Source: Acidimicrobiales bacterium (GTDB taxonomy: Bacteria; Actinomycetota; Acidimicrobiia; Acidimicrobiales; Acidimicrobilacustridaceae). Taken from it: 64,000 nucleotides of DNA. The position numbers and the translations under genes were made by a program. Numbering within the stretch: position 1 is the first letter of the stretch; every line of letters begins with the position of its first letter. The notes beneath the pieces were generated by a model. That model did not search any database and was not told where the DNA came from. It was given only the letters and a program-made list of their open reading frames with translations. Shown in pieces: positions 1-8,323 of the stretch. The stretch spans positions 1-64,000 of the forward strand of contig JALOLF010000003.1 in the NCBI GenBank assembly GCA_025456085.1, written 5' to 3'.

Positions 1-179
1 GCGGTCAGGTGCTCGTCCTTGCGGGAGGCGATGGCGATGGCGGCGCCCAGTCGGGCGAACTCCGACGCGATGGCCTTGCCGAGGCCGGTGCCGCCACCGG
101 TGATCAGCACGACCGTGCCGTCGTAGGTGCCGGCGGGCAGCGCCGTGGTGCCCACGGGAGGTGGCTCGGGAAGTCCCAT
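1..179 (-). CDS. SDR-family oxidoreductase, N-terminal part (cut by window edge)
   Basis: The minus strand reads from an ATG at 179-177 into a short-chain dehydrogenase/reductase. After about 14 residues of leader comes a beta strand and the nucleotide-binding glycine motif GGGTGLGKAIA, followed by FARLGAAIAIASRK, where the basic residues after the second beta strand suggest NADP(H). The motif version resembles 2,4-dienoyl-CoA reductases and related acyl-CoA SDRs, but the catalytic Tyr/Lys part lies outside the window, so the substrate cannot be given. It starts 41 bases after the stop of the upstream enoyl-CoA hydratase on the same strand, so the two are probably co-transcribed. Confidence 0.85.
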   Translation of the reverse strand, partial: MGLPEPPPVGTTALPAGTYDGTVVLITGGGTGLGKAIASEFARLGAAIAIASRKDEHLT

Positions 180-220
180 GTGTCGATCTCCTGATCGTTC
201 GGTCGTGGTCCGGTGGCGGG

Positions 221-1000
221 TCAGCCGCGGACGTAGCGCGGCTCGCGACCCTCGGTCCGTGCAGCGCGCAGCTCGGCCATGTCCTGGGAGCTCGTGAGCA
301 CCGTCTGGGCGAGCAGCTCTTCCTCCATCGAGGCCCGCACGTCGGGCGAGGCCAGGTTGGCGATGACCCGACGGGCCAGCTTGACGGTGAGCGGCGGCGC
401 GGTGGCGATGGCGTCGGCCATCTCGCGGGCGGCGGCGTCGAGGTCGTCGAGGGGCACGACGCGGCTCACGACGCCGTGGGTGAGGGCCTCGTCAGCGGTC
501 ATGATGCGCCCCGTCAGCACCATGTCGCTGACCAGACCGTGGCCGGCCATCTGGTACAGGCGGGCCACGCCACCGGTGTCGGGGATGACGCCGTGGGTGA
601 CCTCGGGGAGGCGGAAGCGGGCGCCCTCGGCGGCGACGCGGATGTCGCACAGCAGGGCCCGCTGGAACGAACCGCCCATGGTCCAGCCCTTGCACGCCAC
701 GATGACGGGCACGTCGAGGTCGAGGACCTGCAGGATGCCGCGGTGGCCCCGTTGCATGAGCTGGTGGTGGGTGAGCTCGGTCTTGTTGGTGCCGATCGAG
801 CCCACGTCGCGGCCGGACGAGAAGCTCTTCCCCTCGCCCCGCCACACGACGGCCCGGATCTCCGGGTCGGCCGCGACCTCGCCGAACGCGGCGAAGAGTT
901 GTGCGTCCATGTCGTCGTCGAACGCGTTGTGCTTGTCCGGGTTGTCGTTGGTGATCGTGGCCACGTGGCCCTCGATCTCCAGGTGCACGGCACCGGCCAT
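221..1000 (-). CDS. Enoyl-CoA hydratase/isomerase family protein (crotonase fold)
   Basis: This 259-residue protein has the full crotonase fold: the oxyanion-hole segments SSGRDVGSIG (about 61-70) and CKGWTMGGSFQRALLCDI (about 103-120), and the helix-10 region LPEVTHGVIPDTGG (131-144). Of the two catalytic glutamates of classical enoyl-CoA hydratase, the first position is Gln113 and the second is kept as Glu133, so it may be an isomerase or another crotonase activity rather than a hydratase. The start ATG is at 1000. It is the first gene of a short minus-strand unit with the SDR at the window edge. A 15-bp inverted repeat lies 23 bases upstream of the start. Confidence 0.92.
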   Translation of the reverse strand: MAGAVHLEIEGHVATITNDNPDKHNAFDDDMDAQLFAAFGEVAADPEIRAVVWRGEGKSFSSGRDVGSIGTNKTELTHHQLMQRGHRGILQVLDLDVPVIVACKGWTMGGSFQRALLCDIRVAAEGARFRLPEVTHGVIPDTGGVARLYQMAGHGLVSDMVLTGRIMTADEALTHGVVSRVVPLDDLDAAAREMADAIATAPPLTVKLARRVIANLASPDVRASMEEELLAQTVLTSSQDMAELRAARTEGREPRYVRG

Positions 1001-1022
1001 GGATCCCCCCTGAGTCGATCTC

Positions 1023-1037
1023 CTGACATCGTGTCAG
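1023..1037. promoter_or_regulatory. Inverted repeat upstream of the enoyl-CoA hydratase
   Basis: CTGACA-TCG-TGTCAG is a perfect 6-bp inverted repeat with a 3-bp spacer. It lies 23 bases before the start of the minus-strand crotonase gene at 1000 and about 100 bases before the plus-strand gene at 1138. Size and position fit a dimeric repressor operator (TetR or GntR type), but no matching regulator is adjacent. Confidence 0.4.
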
Positions 1038-1137
1038 ATCCCGACGTGGTCCGGGGACGGCCGACGGCCCGGATCCCGGGCTGGGGCTGTCCGGCGGCGT
1101 TGGGGCGGGCTGCGGCCGTAGCATCGAGCCGGTAGGG

Positions 1138-1641
1138 GTGGAACCCGGGGATGCGGATCTCGAGGCAGTGCTGTCGGCCCAACCACGACAGCGGTGGGAG
1201 GAGCTCGAGGCGGCTTTCGCCGCCGTCGAAGCCCTCGGTTCGGACGGCCTCGGTGACTGGACGGGCGGCGACGCTCGGACGATGGTCGTGGACGGCGTGC
1301 CGCGGCAGGTCTTCTCCATGCCCTGGGTCGACTACCCGCCGGAGGTGCTCGAGCTGCTGCGCGCCGCGGCCGGGGTGGGCGCCGTCCACCCGTTCGACTG
1401 GATGGCCTGGGAGGGGTTCGAGCGCTACCGGAGCGGCAGCGGTCTCGACCGTGCCCCGGCTGCAGACTGCGTCCGGGTGGTGACCACCATCGTCCGGGGC
1501 GACCGCTTCAGCGAGGGCACGCTGCTCGGCGCGCTCCGGGACGGCACCCTGCTCACGGCGCTCCGCCGCCTGCTGCGCTGGCATGGCGAGCTCCCCGGCG
1601 GGTCGGCGTCCGGGCCGGGCGGAGGGTCCGACCGCAGCTGA
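1138..1641 (+). CDS. DUF6508-like protein of unknown function
   Basis: The 167-residue product starts at GTG 1138, 13 bases after a TAGCAT -10-like hexamer (1119-1124), with GGTAGG as a weak ribosome-binding site. It has an N-terminal helical part, then a block FDWMAWEGFERY (about 83-94), then VRVVTTIVRGDRFSEGTLLGAL (about 107-128). The FDW..W and RxDRFxEGxL pattern is what I recall for DUF6508, small bacterial proteins without an assigned role. No transmembrane segment is visible. It is transcribed away from the crotonase gene and does not look linked to the catabolic genes. Confidence 0.6.
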   Translation: MEPGDADLEAVLSAQPRQRWEELEAAFAAVEALGSDGLGDWTGGDARTMVVDGVPRQVFSMPWVDYPPEVLELLRAAAGVGAVHPFDWMAWEGFERYRSGSGLDRAPAADCVRVVTTIVRGDRFSEGTLLGALRDGTLLTALRRLLRWHGELPGGSASGPGGGSDRS

Positions 1642-1703
1642 ACCGGGGTCCGGTCGGGCCGTCGTCTTCGCTGTCGCTCGCCTTCGATGTCGCACCCCCT
1701 GCG

Positions 1704-1709
1704 TACGCT
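1704..1709 (+). promoter_or_regulatory. Putative -10 box, leaderless start
   Basis: TACGCT lies six bases before the GTG at 1716. Combined with the lack of any purine-rich ribosome-binding site, this suggests transcription starts at or beside the start codon of the HNH gene. Confidence 0.3.
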
Positions 1710-1715
1710 GGGTTC

Positions 1716-2981
1716 GTGGGAAGCGAACAGGAGTTCGATAGGAGCACGGCAGAGTCGGATCCGCTCGCGTTGGCGGTCGGGGCGCTCGAGGCGTTGGCGG
1801 CACAAGACGTCGGAGGCTGGTCGACCGACGCGGTGGGCAGCTCGGCGGTTGCGGTGCTGGGGCTCGGGGAGCGGGCGCGGGCGGTGGCCGTGCTGCGTCT
1901 GGGCCGGTTCCTGGCTACCGGCGGGCACGTGCGGGACGGGTCGCGTGGCGCGGTGTCGTGGCTGGTGGCCCGCTCCGGGCTGGCGCGCCCCGACGCGGTG
2001 GGGTTGGTGCGCGCCGCCCGCTTGTGCCACCGCTTCGGGCTGGTGGCCGGCGTCTTGCAGGCGGGCGAGGTGGGGCTGTGCCGGGTGGCGCGCCTGGCCC
2101 GGGCCGCGGTCGGTCGGTCGGGCCTGTTCGCCCGCGACGAAGCGCTGCTGGTCGAGCTGGCCCGCACATTGGACGACGCCGACTTCGAGGACGCCGTCGC
2201 CACGTGGGAGGGCTACGCCGATGACGTCCTGGACCGGGGCGATCCGAGCCACCGCCATGCCCGACGGGGCCTGCGGCTGGCCGAGACCACGGGCGGGACC
2301 CGCATCACCGGGTTCCTGCCGGCCGGGGTCGACGCAGTGGTGCGCCGGGCGCTGGACGACCTCGCCCCGCCCGACCCCGTCGGCTGTGCGGGTGGGCCTC
2401 GCAGCCTCGCGCAACGCCGCGCCGACGCCTTCGTGGAGTTGGCGCACCGTCACCTGGCCGGGCGCAACCACGCGGCCGGCGGGCCGGTGGCCACCGTCGA
2501 CGTCACCGTGGACGCGGACGTGTTGGTGGCCCACGCCGGCCGCCACCACCACCAGGGTGCACCCATGGCCGTCCCCGTGCCGCTGCCGCTGTCGCTGGAG
2601 GCGCTGCTGCGGCCCCGCTGCCACGTCGACGGCCGTCCCGCCCCGGTCAGCGTGGTGGAGCGGTTCCTGTGCGAGTCCTGGGCCGGACGCCTCGTGCTGG
2701 GAGCCGACGGCGAACCCCTCGACGTCGGCCGTCGGCGTCGCACCTTCTCCGCCGCGCAGCGGCGGGCCATCACCGCCCGGGACCGGCACTGCCAGTTCCC
2801 GGGCTGCGACCTCGACGCCGACTGGTGCGACGTGCACCACCTGCACCCCTGGGAGGTGGGCGGGGGCACCGACCTCGACAACGGCGTCCTGGTGTGCCGC
2901 AGGCACCACACCGTCGTCCACGACCAGCGCTGGCAGGTCGGCCGCAGCCCCGACGGGCGACCCGTGCTCCAGCCGCCGTGA
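1716..2981 (+). CDS. DUF222 / HNH endonuclease domain protein (13E12 repeat family)
   Basis: This is a 421-residue member of the actinobacterial DUF222 plus HNH group (mycobacterial 13E12-type REP proteins). Residues about 20-330 are the helical DUF222 part. The C-terminal HNH domain (about 355-398) has the zinc-knuckle pair in CQFPGC, the DVHHLHPW active-site segment and a closing CRRHH. Family members often occur in many divergent copies per genome and are not clearly mobile; their biological role is not established. The GTG start is preceded by a -10-like TACGCT only six bases away and no ribosome-binding site, so the mRNA is probably leaderless. There is no inverted repeat or transposase around it. 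Confidence 0.88.
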   Translation: MGSEQEFDRSTAESDPLALAVGALEALAAQDVGGWSTDAVGSSAVAVLGLGERARAVAVLRLGRFLATGGHVRDGSRGAVSWLVARSGLARPDAVGLVRAARLCHRFGLVAGVLQAGEVGLCRVARLARAAVGRSGLFARDEALLVELARTLDDADFEDAVATWEGYADDVLDRGDPSHRHARRGLRLAETTGGTRITGFLPAGVDAVVRRALDDLAPPDPVGCAGGPRSLAQRRADAFVELAHRHLAGRNHAAGGPVATVDVTVDADVLVAHAGRHHHQGAPMAVPVPLPLSLEALLRPRCHVDGRPAPVSVVERFLCESWAGRLVLGADGEPLDVGRRRRTFSAAQRRAITARDRHCQFPGCDLDADWCDVHHLHPWEVGGGTDLDNGVLVCRRHHTVVHDQRWQVGRSPDGRPVLQPP

Positions 2982-3167
2982 GTCGCGGCACGCAAAGGGG
3001 CTCGAAATCGAGCGATCGGTTGCCGTTGTCCTCTGGCGCGGACGGCGAACCATGGTGGACGGTGGTTTCGACCGGAGATCCTCGGGTGTCCGGGTGATCC
3101 TCGGGTTGCTCATCGTGGTGGCGTCGCGCTGACCGCGAGGCCGAGGCGCTGCCGGAAGGGAGCGCTC

Positions 3168-5681
3168 ATGAAGTCGACATCCGCCATCACGGCTGCCGTC
3201 GCCGTGGTCCTCTTGGCGACGCTCGGCGTGGTTCGAGCGCCCGACGCCGCCGGGTACCCCACCGGCGACGACGGCTATCCGGTCCACGAGTACGCCGCCA
3301 TGACGGCGATGAACCTCTTCTTCGCCCCGCAGGCCGATCCCGAGCTCTTCCAGTACGCCGCGAACGTCGAAGCGGGTTCGCGCCACGAGGACTCCCACGA
3401 CCACGTCTACGGCCAGCACTCGGGCGCCTATCCGTTCACGCCCACCATCACGCACTTCTGGAACGCCGACGGCGGCCCCGCCGACCAGTTCTACGAATCC
3501 AACCTCGGCTACACGTTCCCGAACGCCTGGCAGAAGGCCCACGCGCTCTGGGCACTCGCCATCGGCGAGTACCAGGCGGGTCGCAAGGCGAACGCGTACG
3601 AGTACCTGGGTCACGTCGCCCACATGCTCGCGGACATGTCCGTCCCGGCCCACGCCCACGAGGACGCCCACAACCCCGGGGCTCCGGACTGGGAGCCGGA
3701 CACCTACGAAGGGTGGATGAAGACGAACTTCCAGCTGAGCCCGGCCGAGCAGCAGCAGCTCCGCACCGAGGGCCCGGTGGCCGTCGATCCCTCGGTCGTC
3801 ACTCCGGAAGGTGCGCTGTACTACCTGATGTACGTGGTCAACCAGGTGGGCGACGTCTTCCCGTCCGATGACGCGCCCGGCGACAAGGTCAACCCGACCG
3901 GCTGGTACCAGGCGGAGCTCGCCGCGGTGCCCTCCACCGATCTCGTGCCCAGCATCATCCGCCAGTACTCGTACCTCCACGCCATCCGGGCGACGGCCAC
4001 CCTCTACCAGCTGTTCGAGCTGGCGGTGGCGCAGTCGACGTTGTCGGTCTCCGTCGTCCGAGTGGCCGAGGATGGCGTCCACGACCCGGGGAGCGATCCC
4101 GACTTCTACGCCAAGGTCGTCGTCGACGAGGGCCAGCCGGACGCGATGTGGTCCAGCAACCGGGGCGATCAGATCACTGCCGACATCATCACGCCGACCC
4201 AGCGCTGGACGTTCGGGGCACCCGTGTCGCCGGTCGACGCGGAGCACTCGGTGCTCATCGAGATCTGGGACGCCGACGAGTGGCTCACCTTCGGTGACGA
4301 CCAGTCCGACATCACGCCGGGCACGGGCTCGTCGCTCGACCTCGCCGTCGACGTCACCAAGTGCCTGGCAGGGCAGGCTGGTGGCTTCCGTGGTGCGGGC
4401 AACGACACCGGCCTGACGTTTCCGGCGAACCCGCAGGCGGTGTGCGGCGTCTACACGCATCTCGACATCGGGAACAACCTCACGGCGTCGTCGCGGATCA
4501 GCTTCGTCATCTCCATGACCCCGCCGCGCACCTACCAGCCGCTCGTTCCCAAGCGGCTGCTCGATTCTCGGGACGGCACCGGTGGCTATGCCACGGCTTG
4601 GAACGCGGGCGAGACCCGCACCCTGACCGTCACCGGCGGCACCTCCACCGTGCCCCCCAACGCGACGGCCGTCGTGCTCAACATGACTGCGGTGGCGCGC
4701 AAGGACGCGTCGCACCTGACGGTGTGGCCCTTCAACTCTTCGATGCCCCTGGCGTCGAACCTCAACGTCGGCCCCGGCCAGTCGGTGGCCAACCTCGTCA
4801 CCGTGAAGGTCGGCGCGGGCGGCCAGATCTCCATCTTCAACAACGCCGGGGAGGTGGACGTCGTAGCCGACGTCGTCGGGTACTACGGGCGCGATCGGTC
4901 GGGATCCGTGCTCACGGGTGTGGTTCCCGAACGCGTGCTCGACTCCCGCGACGGCACGGGCGGTTACGCCACGGAGTGGCACGCCGCCGAGACGCGGTAC
5001 GTGACGGTCACCGGCGGCACGACGGGCGTCCCCGTCGGCGCGAAGGCCGTCGCCCTCAACGTCACCGGGGTGTTCCCGACGCAGGGGACGCACCTGACGG
5101 TGTGGCCCGCAGACACGACCATGCCGTGGACGTCGAGCCTCAACCTGCCGGCGAACGACGTCCGGGCGAACCTGGTGATCGCCAAGGTGAGCGCCACTGG
5201 CCAGGTCGCCATCTTCAACAACAGCGGCGACGTGGACGTCGTCGCCGACGTCGTCGGGTACTTCTCCGGCGCGGCCGTCGACGTCATCGGAGACGGTTCG
5301 ACGCTCACCGCGGTGCAACCGAAGCGGCTGCTGGACTCCCGTGACGGCACGCCTTCGCCCTGGACGCCCGGGGAAGTCCGCACGCTGACCGTCGCCGGGG
5401 GCACCACGCAGGTCCCCGGCCACGCCGTCTCGGTGGTGCTGAACGTCACCGGCGTGGTCCCGACGGCGGCGACGCACCTCACCGTGTGGCCGACCGGCGC
5501 CCCGCAGCCGTTCACGTCGAACCTCAACCTGCCGGCGAACGACGTGCGACCGAACCTGGTGATCGCCAAGGTCGGCGCCGACGGCCAGATCTCGATCGCC
5601 AACAACAGCGGCAAGACGCACGTCGTCGTCGACGTCGTCGGCTACTACACGATGCTGAGCGGCATGAACACGCCGATCTGA
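3168..5681 (+). CDS. Secreted zinc-dependent phospholipase C/S1-P1-like protein with three C-terminal repeats
   Basis: This 837-residue exported protein has a signal peptide (1 to about 28, hydrophobic core AVAVVLLATLGVV). Residues about 35-280 look like the zinc-dependent phospholipase C / S1-P1 nuclease helical fold: candidate zinc ligands are His40, the SRHED group at 71-75, His96 in THFW, then GHVAHMLADMSVPAHAHE with His149, His152, Asp156, His162, His164 and Glu165. About 285-450 is a beta-rich domain, perhaps C2-like. The C-terminus carries three units of about 120 residues, each opening with a (K/R)(L/V)LDSRDG motif and closing with a V(A/V)DVVGY(Y/F) motif, probably surface-attachment or glycan-binding modules. 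A strong GGAAGGGAG site precedes the ATG. The substrate (phospholipid or nucleic acid) is unknown. Confidence 0.8.
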   Translation: MKSTSAITAAVAVVLLATLGVVRAPDAAGYPTGDDGYPVHEYAAMTAMNLFFAPQADPELFQYAANVEAGSRHEDSHDHVYGQHSGAYPFTPTITHFWNADGGPADQFYESNLGYTFPNAWQKAHALWALAIGEYQAGRKANAYEYLGHVAHMLADMSVPAHAHEDAHNPGAPDWEPDTYEGWMKTNFQLSPAEQQQLRTEGPVAVDPSVVTPEGALYYLMYVVNQVGDVFPSDDAPGDKVNPTGWYQAELAAVPSTDLVPSIIRQYSYLHAIRATATLYQLFELAVAQSTLSVSVVRVAEDGVHDPGSDPDFYAKVVVDEGQPDAMWSSNRGDQITADIITPTQRWTFGAPVSPVDAEHSVLIEIWDADEWLTFGDDQSDITPGTGSSLDLAVDVTKCLAGQAGGFRGAGNDTGLTFPANPQAVCGVYTHLDIGNNLTASSRISFVISMTPPRTYQPLVPKRLLDSRDGTGGYATAWNAGETRTLTVTGGTSTVPPNATAVVLNMTAVARKDASHLTVWPFNSSMPLASNLNVGPGQSVANLVTVKVGAGGQISIFNNAGEVDVVADVVGYYGRDRSGSVLTGVVPERVLDSRDGTGGYATEWHAAETRYVTVTGGTTGVPVGAKAVALNVTGVFPTQGTHLTVWPADTTMPWTSSLNLPANDVRANLVIAKVSATGQVAIFNNSGDVDVVADVVGYFSGAAVDVIGDGSTLTAVQPKRLLDSRDGTPSPWTPGEVRTLTVAGGTTQVPGHAVSVVLNVTGVVPTAATHLTVWPTGAPQPFTSNLNLPANDVRPNLVIAKVGADGQISIANNSGKTHVVVDVVGYYTMLSGMNTPI
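4540..5660 (+). repeat. Three in-frame repeats encoding VVADVVGY-type modules
   Basis: Three copies (about 4546-4890, 4924-5267 and 5317-5650) encode homologous units of about 115-125 residues in the phospholipase-like protein. Shared landmarks are LDSRDG, HLTVWP, SNLN or SLNL, the QxxIxNN stretch and the terminal DVVGYY. The copies differ clearly in sequence, so this is an old protein-domain repeat, not a recent DNA duplication. Confidence 0.85.
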
Positions 5682-5715
5682 TGATCGCCGAGGTCGGCGG
5701 CCGTCCGTGGCGCGG

Positions 5716-7179
5716 TCACCCCAGGTCCTCTCGGACCATCCCGGCGACGTGGAAGGCCGAGTCGACCGCCTGGTGGGTGCCGGCGCCGCGGCCGCCGGCG
5801 TCGCAGCCCACGAGGTACAGGCCCGGCAGGGGCGTGCGGGGATCGGGTTTGGACGTGCCCACCTGACCGACCACTTGGGCCAGGCCCACCGCCTCGCCGC
5901 CCACGCCTGGCAGCGTGGCGTCACGGGTCATGCGGGAGATGTGGCGCGCCCCGTAGGGCTCGCGACGGATGACGTGGACGCGCCAGCCCGGCCAGACCTC
6001 GTCGAGCACGAGCTCCGAGCGGCGGATGGCCTCGTCGGCCATGGGTGAGCGGGGGTCCGGTGAGGTGAACACCTGGGTCACCGCCACCTGGTGGCCCGGT
6101 ACCGGGGTGAGCGACGGGTCGAACACCGTCGGCACGTCCACGGCCAACATGGGTACGTCGGGCCACTCGCCGCGCTCCATGGCCGCGAAGCGCTCGTCGT
6201 CGAGCCAGCTCTGATCCGAGAACACCGGGATCAGGGCGGCGTCGAACACCTCGGCGTCGAGCACGTAGCGCACGCCGGCGATGGCCCAGCTGGGTTCGAG
6301 CTCCCGCACGCGGGCGACGTAGTCGGCCGGGAAGTGCGTCTCACCGGTGAGTGCCAGCACCGTGGGCTGGATGCCGGCGTTGGACACCACGGCGCGGGCG
6401 GCGAGGAACCCGTCGTCGGTCTCGACGCCGACGGCGCGGCCGCCGTCCACGACGACACGGCGCACCCGGCGCGACGTCGTGAAGGTGCCGCCCTGCTCCA
6501 CCACGTAGTCGGCGCACACCTCGGCCACGCGGCCGTAGCCGCCGACGTGGTAGCGGCCGGTGCCGCCGGTGGCCATCTGGGCCAGGATCAGCGCCGTCTC
6601 CGACGCCGCCAGTCGATCGACGGGCACCACGAACAGCATGTTGAGGATGGCGCACCACTGGCTGAGCAGTGGCGTCGACAGGCCGAAGCCGCGCAGCCAG
6701 TCCAGTGAGCCGATCTCGTCGAGCGCCTCGACGTCGGCGGGCTGCAGCGCCAGCGCGGTCATGAACATCGAGGCCATCGCCTCCAAGTCGGCGTCGGTGG
6801 CACCGAACACCCGGCGCAGGTTGGCGATCTCGGTATCGCTCCCGGTCTGGTGCGCCGGCGACGACATGGCCCGCCACTCGCCGGAGGTCGCCTTGTAGCG
6901 GATGCCGGCCACGTTGTCGCCCTCGGGGATGAGGAACGGTGCCCGCTCGGCGATGCCCAGCGTGTCGACCAGCTCGTGGAACCTCGACCCGGTGGCGGGG
7001 ATGCCCACCGCGCCGAACATCTCGTAGCGGTAGCCCTTGCGGGGCAGCGTCTGCGTCTTGCCGCCGGCGCGCGGGGTCTTGTCGATCAGGGCGACCCGGT
7101 AGCCGGCGTGGGCCAGCAGACCGGCGACGCTGGCGCCGCCGTAGCCGGCACCGATGACGACGACGTCGTGGGACTCCAT
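5716..7179 (-). CDS. FAD-dependent oxidoreductase, phytoene-desaturase-like
   Basis: The 487-residue product starts with a Rossmann dinucleotide-binding motif, VVVIGAGYGGASVAGLLA, followed by the acidic residue of IDK and the GGK motif shared with phytoene desaturases and other carotenoid-type amine-oxidase-fold flavoproteins. A C-terminal PGLYLVGCDAGGRGAGTHQAVDSA segment (about 455-478) is the second FAD contact. The family covers carotenoid desaturases, isomerases and many uncharacterised dehydrogenases; without carotenoid genes nearby the substrate is open. It is the last gene of a likely three-gene minus-strand unit with the kinase-like gene (42 bases apart) and amidohydrolase. Confidence 0.88.
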   Translation of the reverse strand: MESHDVVVIGAGYGGASVAGLLAHAGYRVALIDKTPRAGGKTQTLPRKGYRYEMFGAVGIPATGSRFHELVDTLGIAERAPFLIPEGDNVAGIRYKATSGEWRAMSSPAHQTGSDTEIANLRRVFGATDADLEAMASMFMTALALQPADVEALDEIGSLDWLRGFGLSTPLLSQWCAILNMLFVVPVDRLAASETALILAQMATGGTGRYHVGGYGRVAEVCADYVVEQGGTFTTSRRVRRVVVDGGRAVGVETDDGFLAARAVVSNAGIQPTVLALTGETHFPADYVARVRELEPSWAIAGVRYVLDAEVFDAALIPVFSDQSWLDDERFAAMERGEWPDVPMLAVDVPTVFDPSLTPVPGHQVAVTQVFTSPDPRSPMADEAIRRSELVLDEVWPGWRVHVIRREPYGARHISRMTRDATLPGVGGEAVGLAQVVGQVGTSKPDPRTPLPGLYLVGCDAGGRGAGTHQAVDSAFHVAGMVREDLG

Positions 7180-7221
7180 GAGCCGTGCATCGTACGAGGA
7201 CCGGGCGGGGCGGGCTGGCGA

Positions 7222-8301
7222 TCAGACCAGGTCGAGGCTCCCCAGGTCGCGCACGGCCTGGCACGATCGGCGGATCATGGTCACGAACATGGCGTCACCC
7301 CGGTCGGTGCGGGTGCCGTAGGCGGCGCCCAGCACGGTGATCAGCGGGCCCTGCAGCATGCCGAACCGATAGTCCTCGAAGCAGGTGTGGGCCGGGTAGT
7401 CGACGACCCCCTGGCGACACAGCTCGTCGTGGTACGTGGCCACGAGATCCTGTTCGTGCACTCGGCGGTGCTCGGCCTCGAGGCCGGTGCCGAGGAAGAA
7501 CGCCAGGTCGCGCGCCGGCAGCCCGAGGGCCAACGTCTGCCAGTCCACCGCGGCGACCTGCGGGTCGTCGCCACCGTGGAACAGCAGGTTGTCGAGGCGG
7601 TAGTCGCCGTGCAGCAGCCCGAACCGCTCCGGGCGGCCCAGCACCCAGCGGTCGACCACCTCGGTCACGGCCCGCAGGGTGGCGAGGTCGTCGTCGTGGA
7701 CCGCGCCGGCGAAGTGCTCGGCGAACTGCTCCACCGCCAGGCCGGTGATGTCGTGCAGCAGGGCCGCTCCGGCGTCGTCCACCAGGGTCAGCGTCTCCAG
7801 CTCGGTCAGCGTGGGATCGCACCAGCGGGGTGCGTGGAGGCCGGCCAGGTTGCGCACCGCGGATCGGGCCTGCGCCACCGTGCACCCCGCGAGCTGGTCG
7901 CCCTGCTCGGCCGGGTGCAGGTCTTCCAGCACCAGCACGAAGGCGGTGCCGTCCTCGCTGCTGGCGGCGTACCAGCAGTGCGGCGTGCGCACCGCCAGCT
8001 CGGTGGCCAGCTCGGTGTAGAAGGCGACCTCGCAGCGGTAGACCCCGGCCACCAGGGCCCGTGCCGCGGGGTCTGCGACGGGGAGCTTCACCACGACGGT
8101 GTCCGGCAGCACGTCCGGTGGCAGCCCGTGGTCCAGGCGGGCGCGGTAGCTCTCGCCCATCTGTCCGGTGCCGATGCGCTCGAGCTCCACCGAGTGCACG
8201 GTCACGCCCGGGGCCACCGGGGCCAGGGCCGCGGTGAACCACGCGGGCGTGAGCTGGTGGTGCTCGGCGACGACGCCGGCGGCGGACGGGTGGACCGCCA
8301 T
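7222..8301 (-). CDS. APH-family (aminoglycoside phosphotransferase-like) kinase
   Basis: The 359-residue product has the protein-kinase-like APH fold. The catalytic loop HGDYRLDN is at 231-238, and the metal-binding Asp253 is in AAVDWQ, followed by LPARDLAFFLG. Actinobacterial members of this kind usually sit with acyl-CoA dehydrogenase and lipid-catabolism genes and are thought to phosphorylate small hydroxylated metabolites rather than antibiotics; its placement between an amidohydrolase and a flavoprotein fits that. The gene lies 22 bases downstream of the amidohydrolase stop and is probably co-transcribed. Resistance should not be inferred from the family name. Confidence 0.88.
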   Translation of the reverse strand: MAVHPSAAGVVAEHHQLTPAWFTAALAPVAPGVTVHSVELERIGTGQMGESYRARLDHGLPPDVLPDTVVVKLPVADPAARALVAGVYRCEVAFYTELATELAVRTPHCWYAASSEDGTAFVLVLEDLHPAEQGDQLAGCTVAQARSAVRNLAGLHAPRWCDPTLTELETLTLVDDAGAALLHDITGLAVEQFAEHFAGAVHDDDLATLRAVTEVVDRWVLGRPERFGLLHGDYRLDNLLFHGGDDPQVAAVDWQTLALGLPARDLAFFLGTGLEAEHRRVHEQDLVATYHDELCRQGVVDYPAHTCFEDYRFGMLQGPLITVLGAAYGTRTDRGDAMFVTMIRRSCQAVRDLGSLDLV

Positions 8302-8323
8302 GGGGATCAGGTGGCTCCGAGGT

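Noticed and set aside
1716-2981. HNH gene as a mobile element.
   Set aside because: No inverted repeats, target duplication or transposase; DUF222/HNH genes are chromosomal in many actinobacteria.
5682-5715. Terminator hairpin between the phospholipase-like gene and the flavoprotein.
   Set aside because: CGCCGA-GG-TCGGCG has a two-base loop and no T-run, too weak to call.
1425-5924. Very long open frame on the minus strand (1,499 codons) across the HNH and phospholipase genes.
   Set aside because: It runs antisense to two genes with clear domains and its translation is Arg/Gly/Val-rich without any domain; long reverse frames are typical of GC-rich coding DNA.
7222-8301. Aminoglycoside resistance gene.
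   Set aside because: Only the APH fold is shared; the gene sits among lipid genes, where such proteins have metabolic roles.
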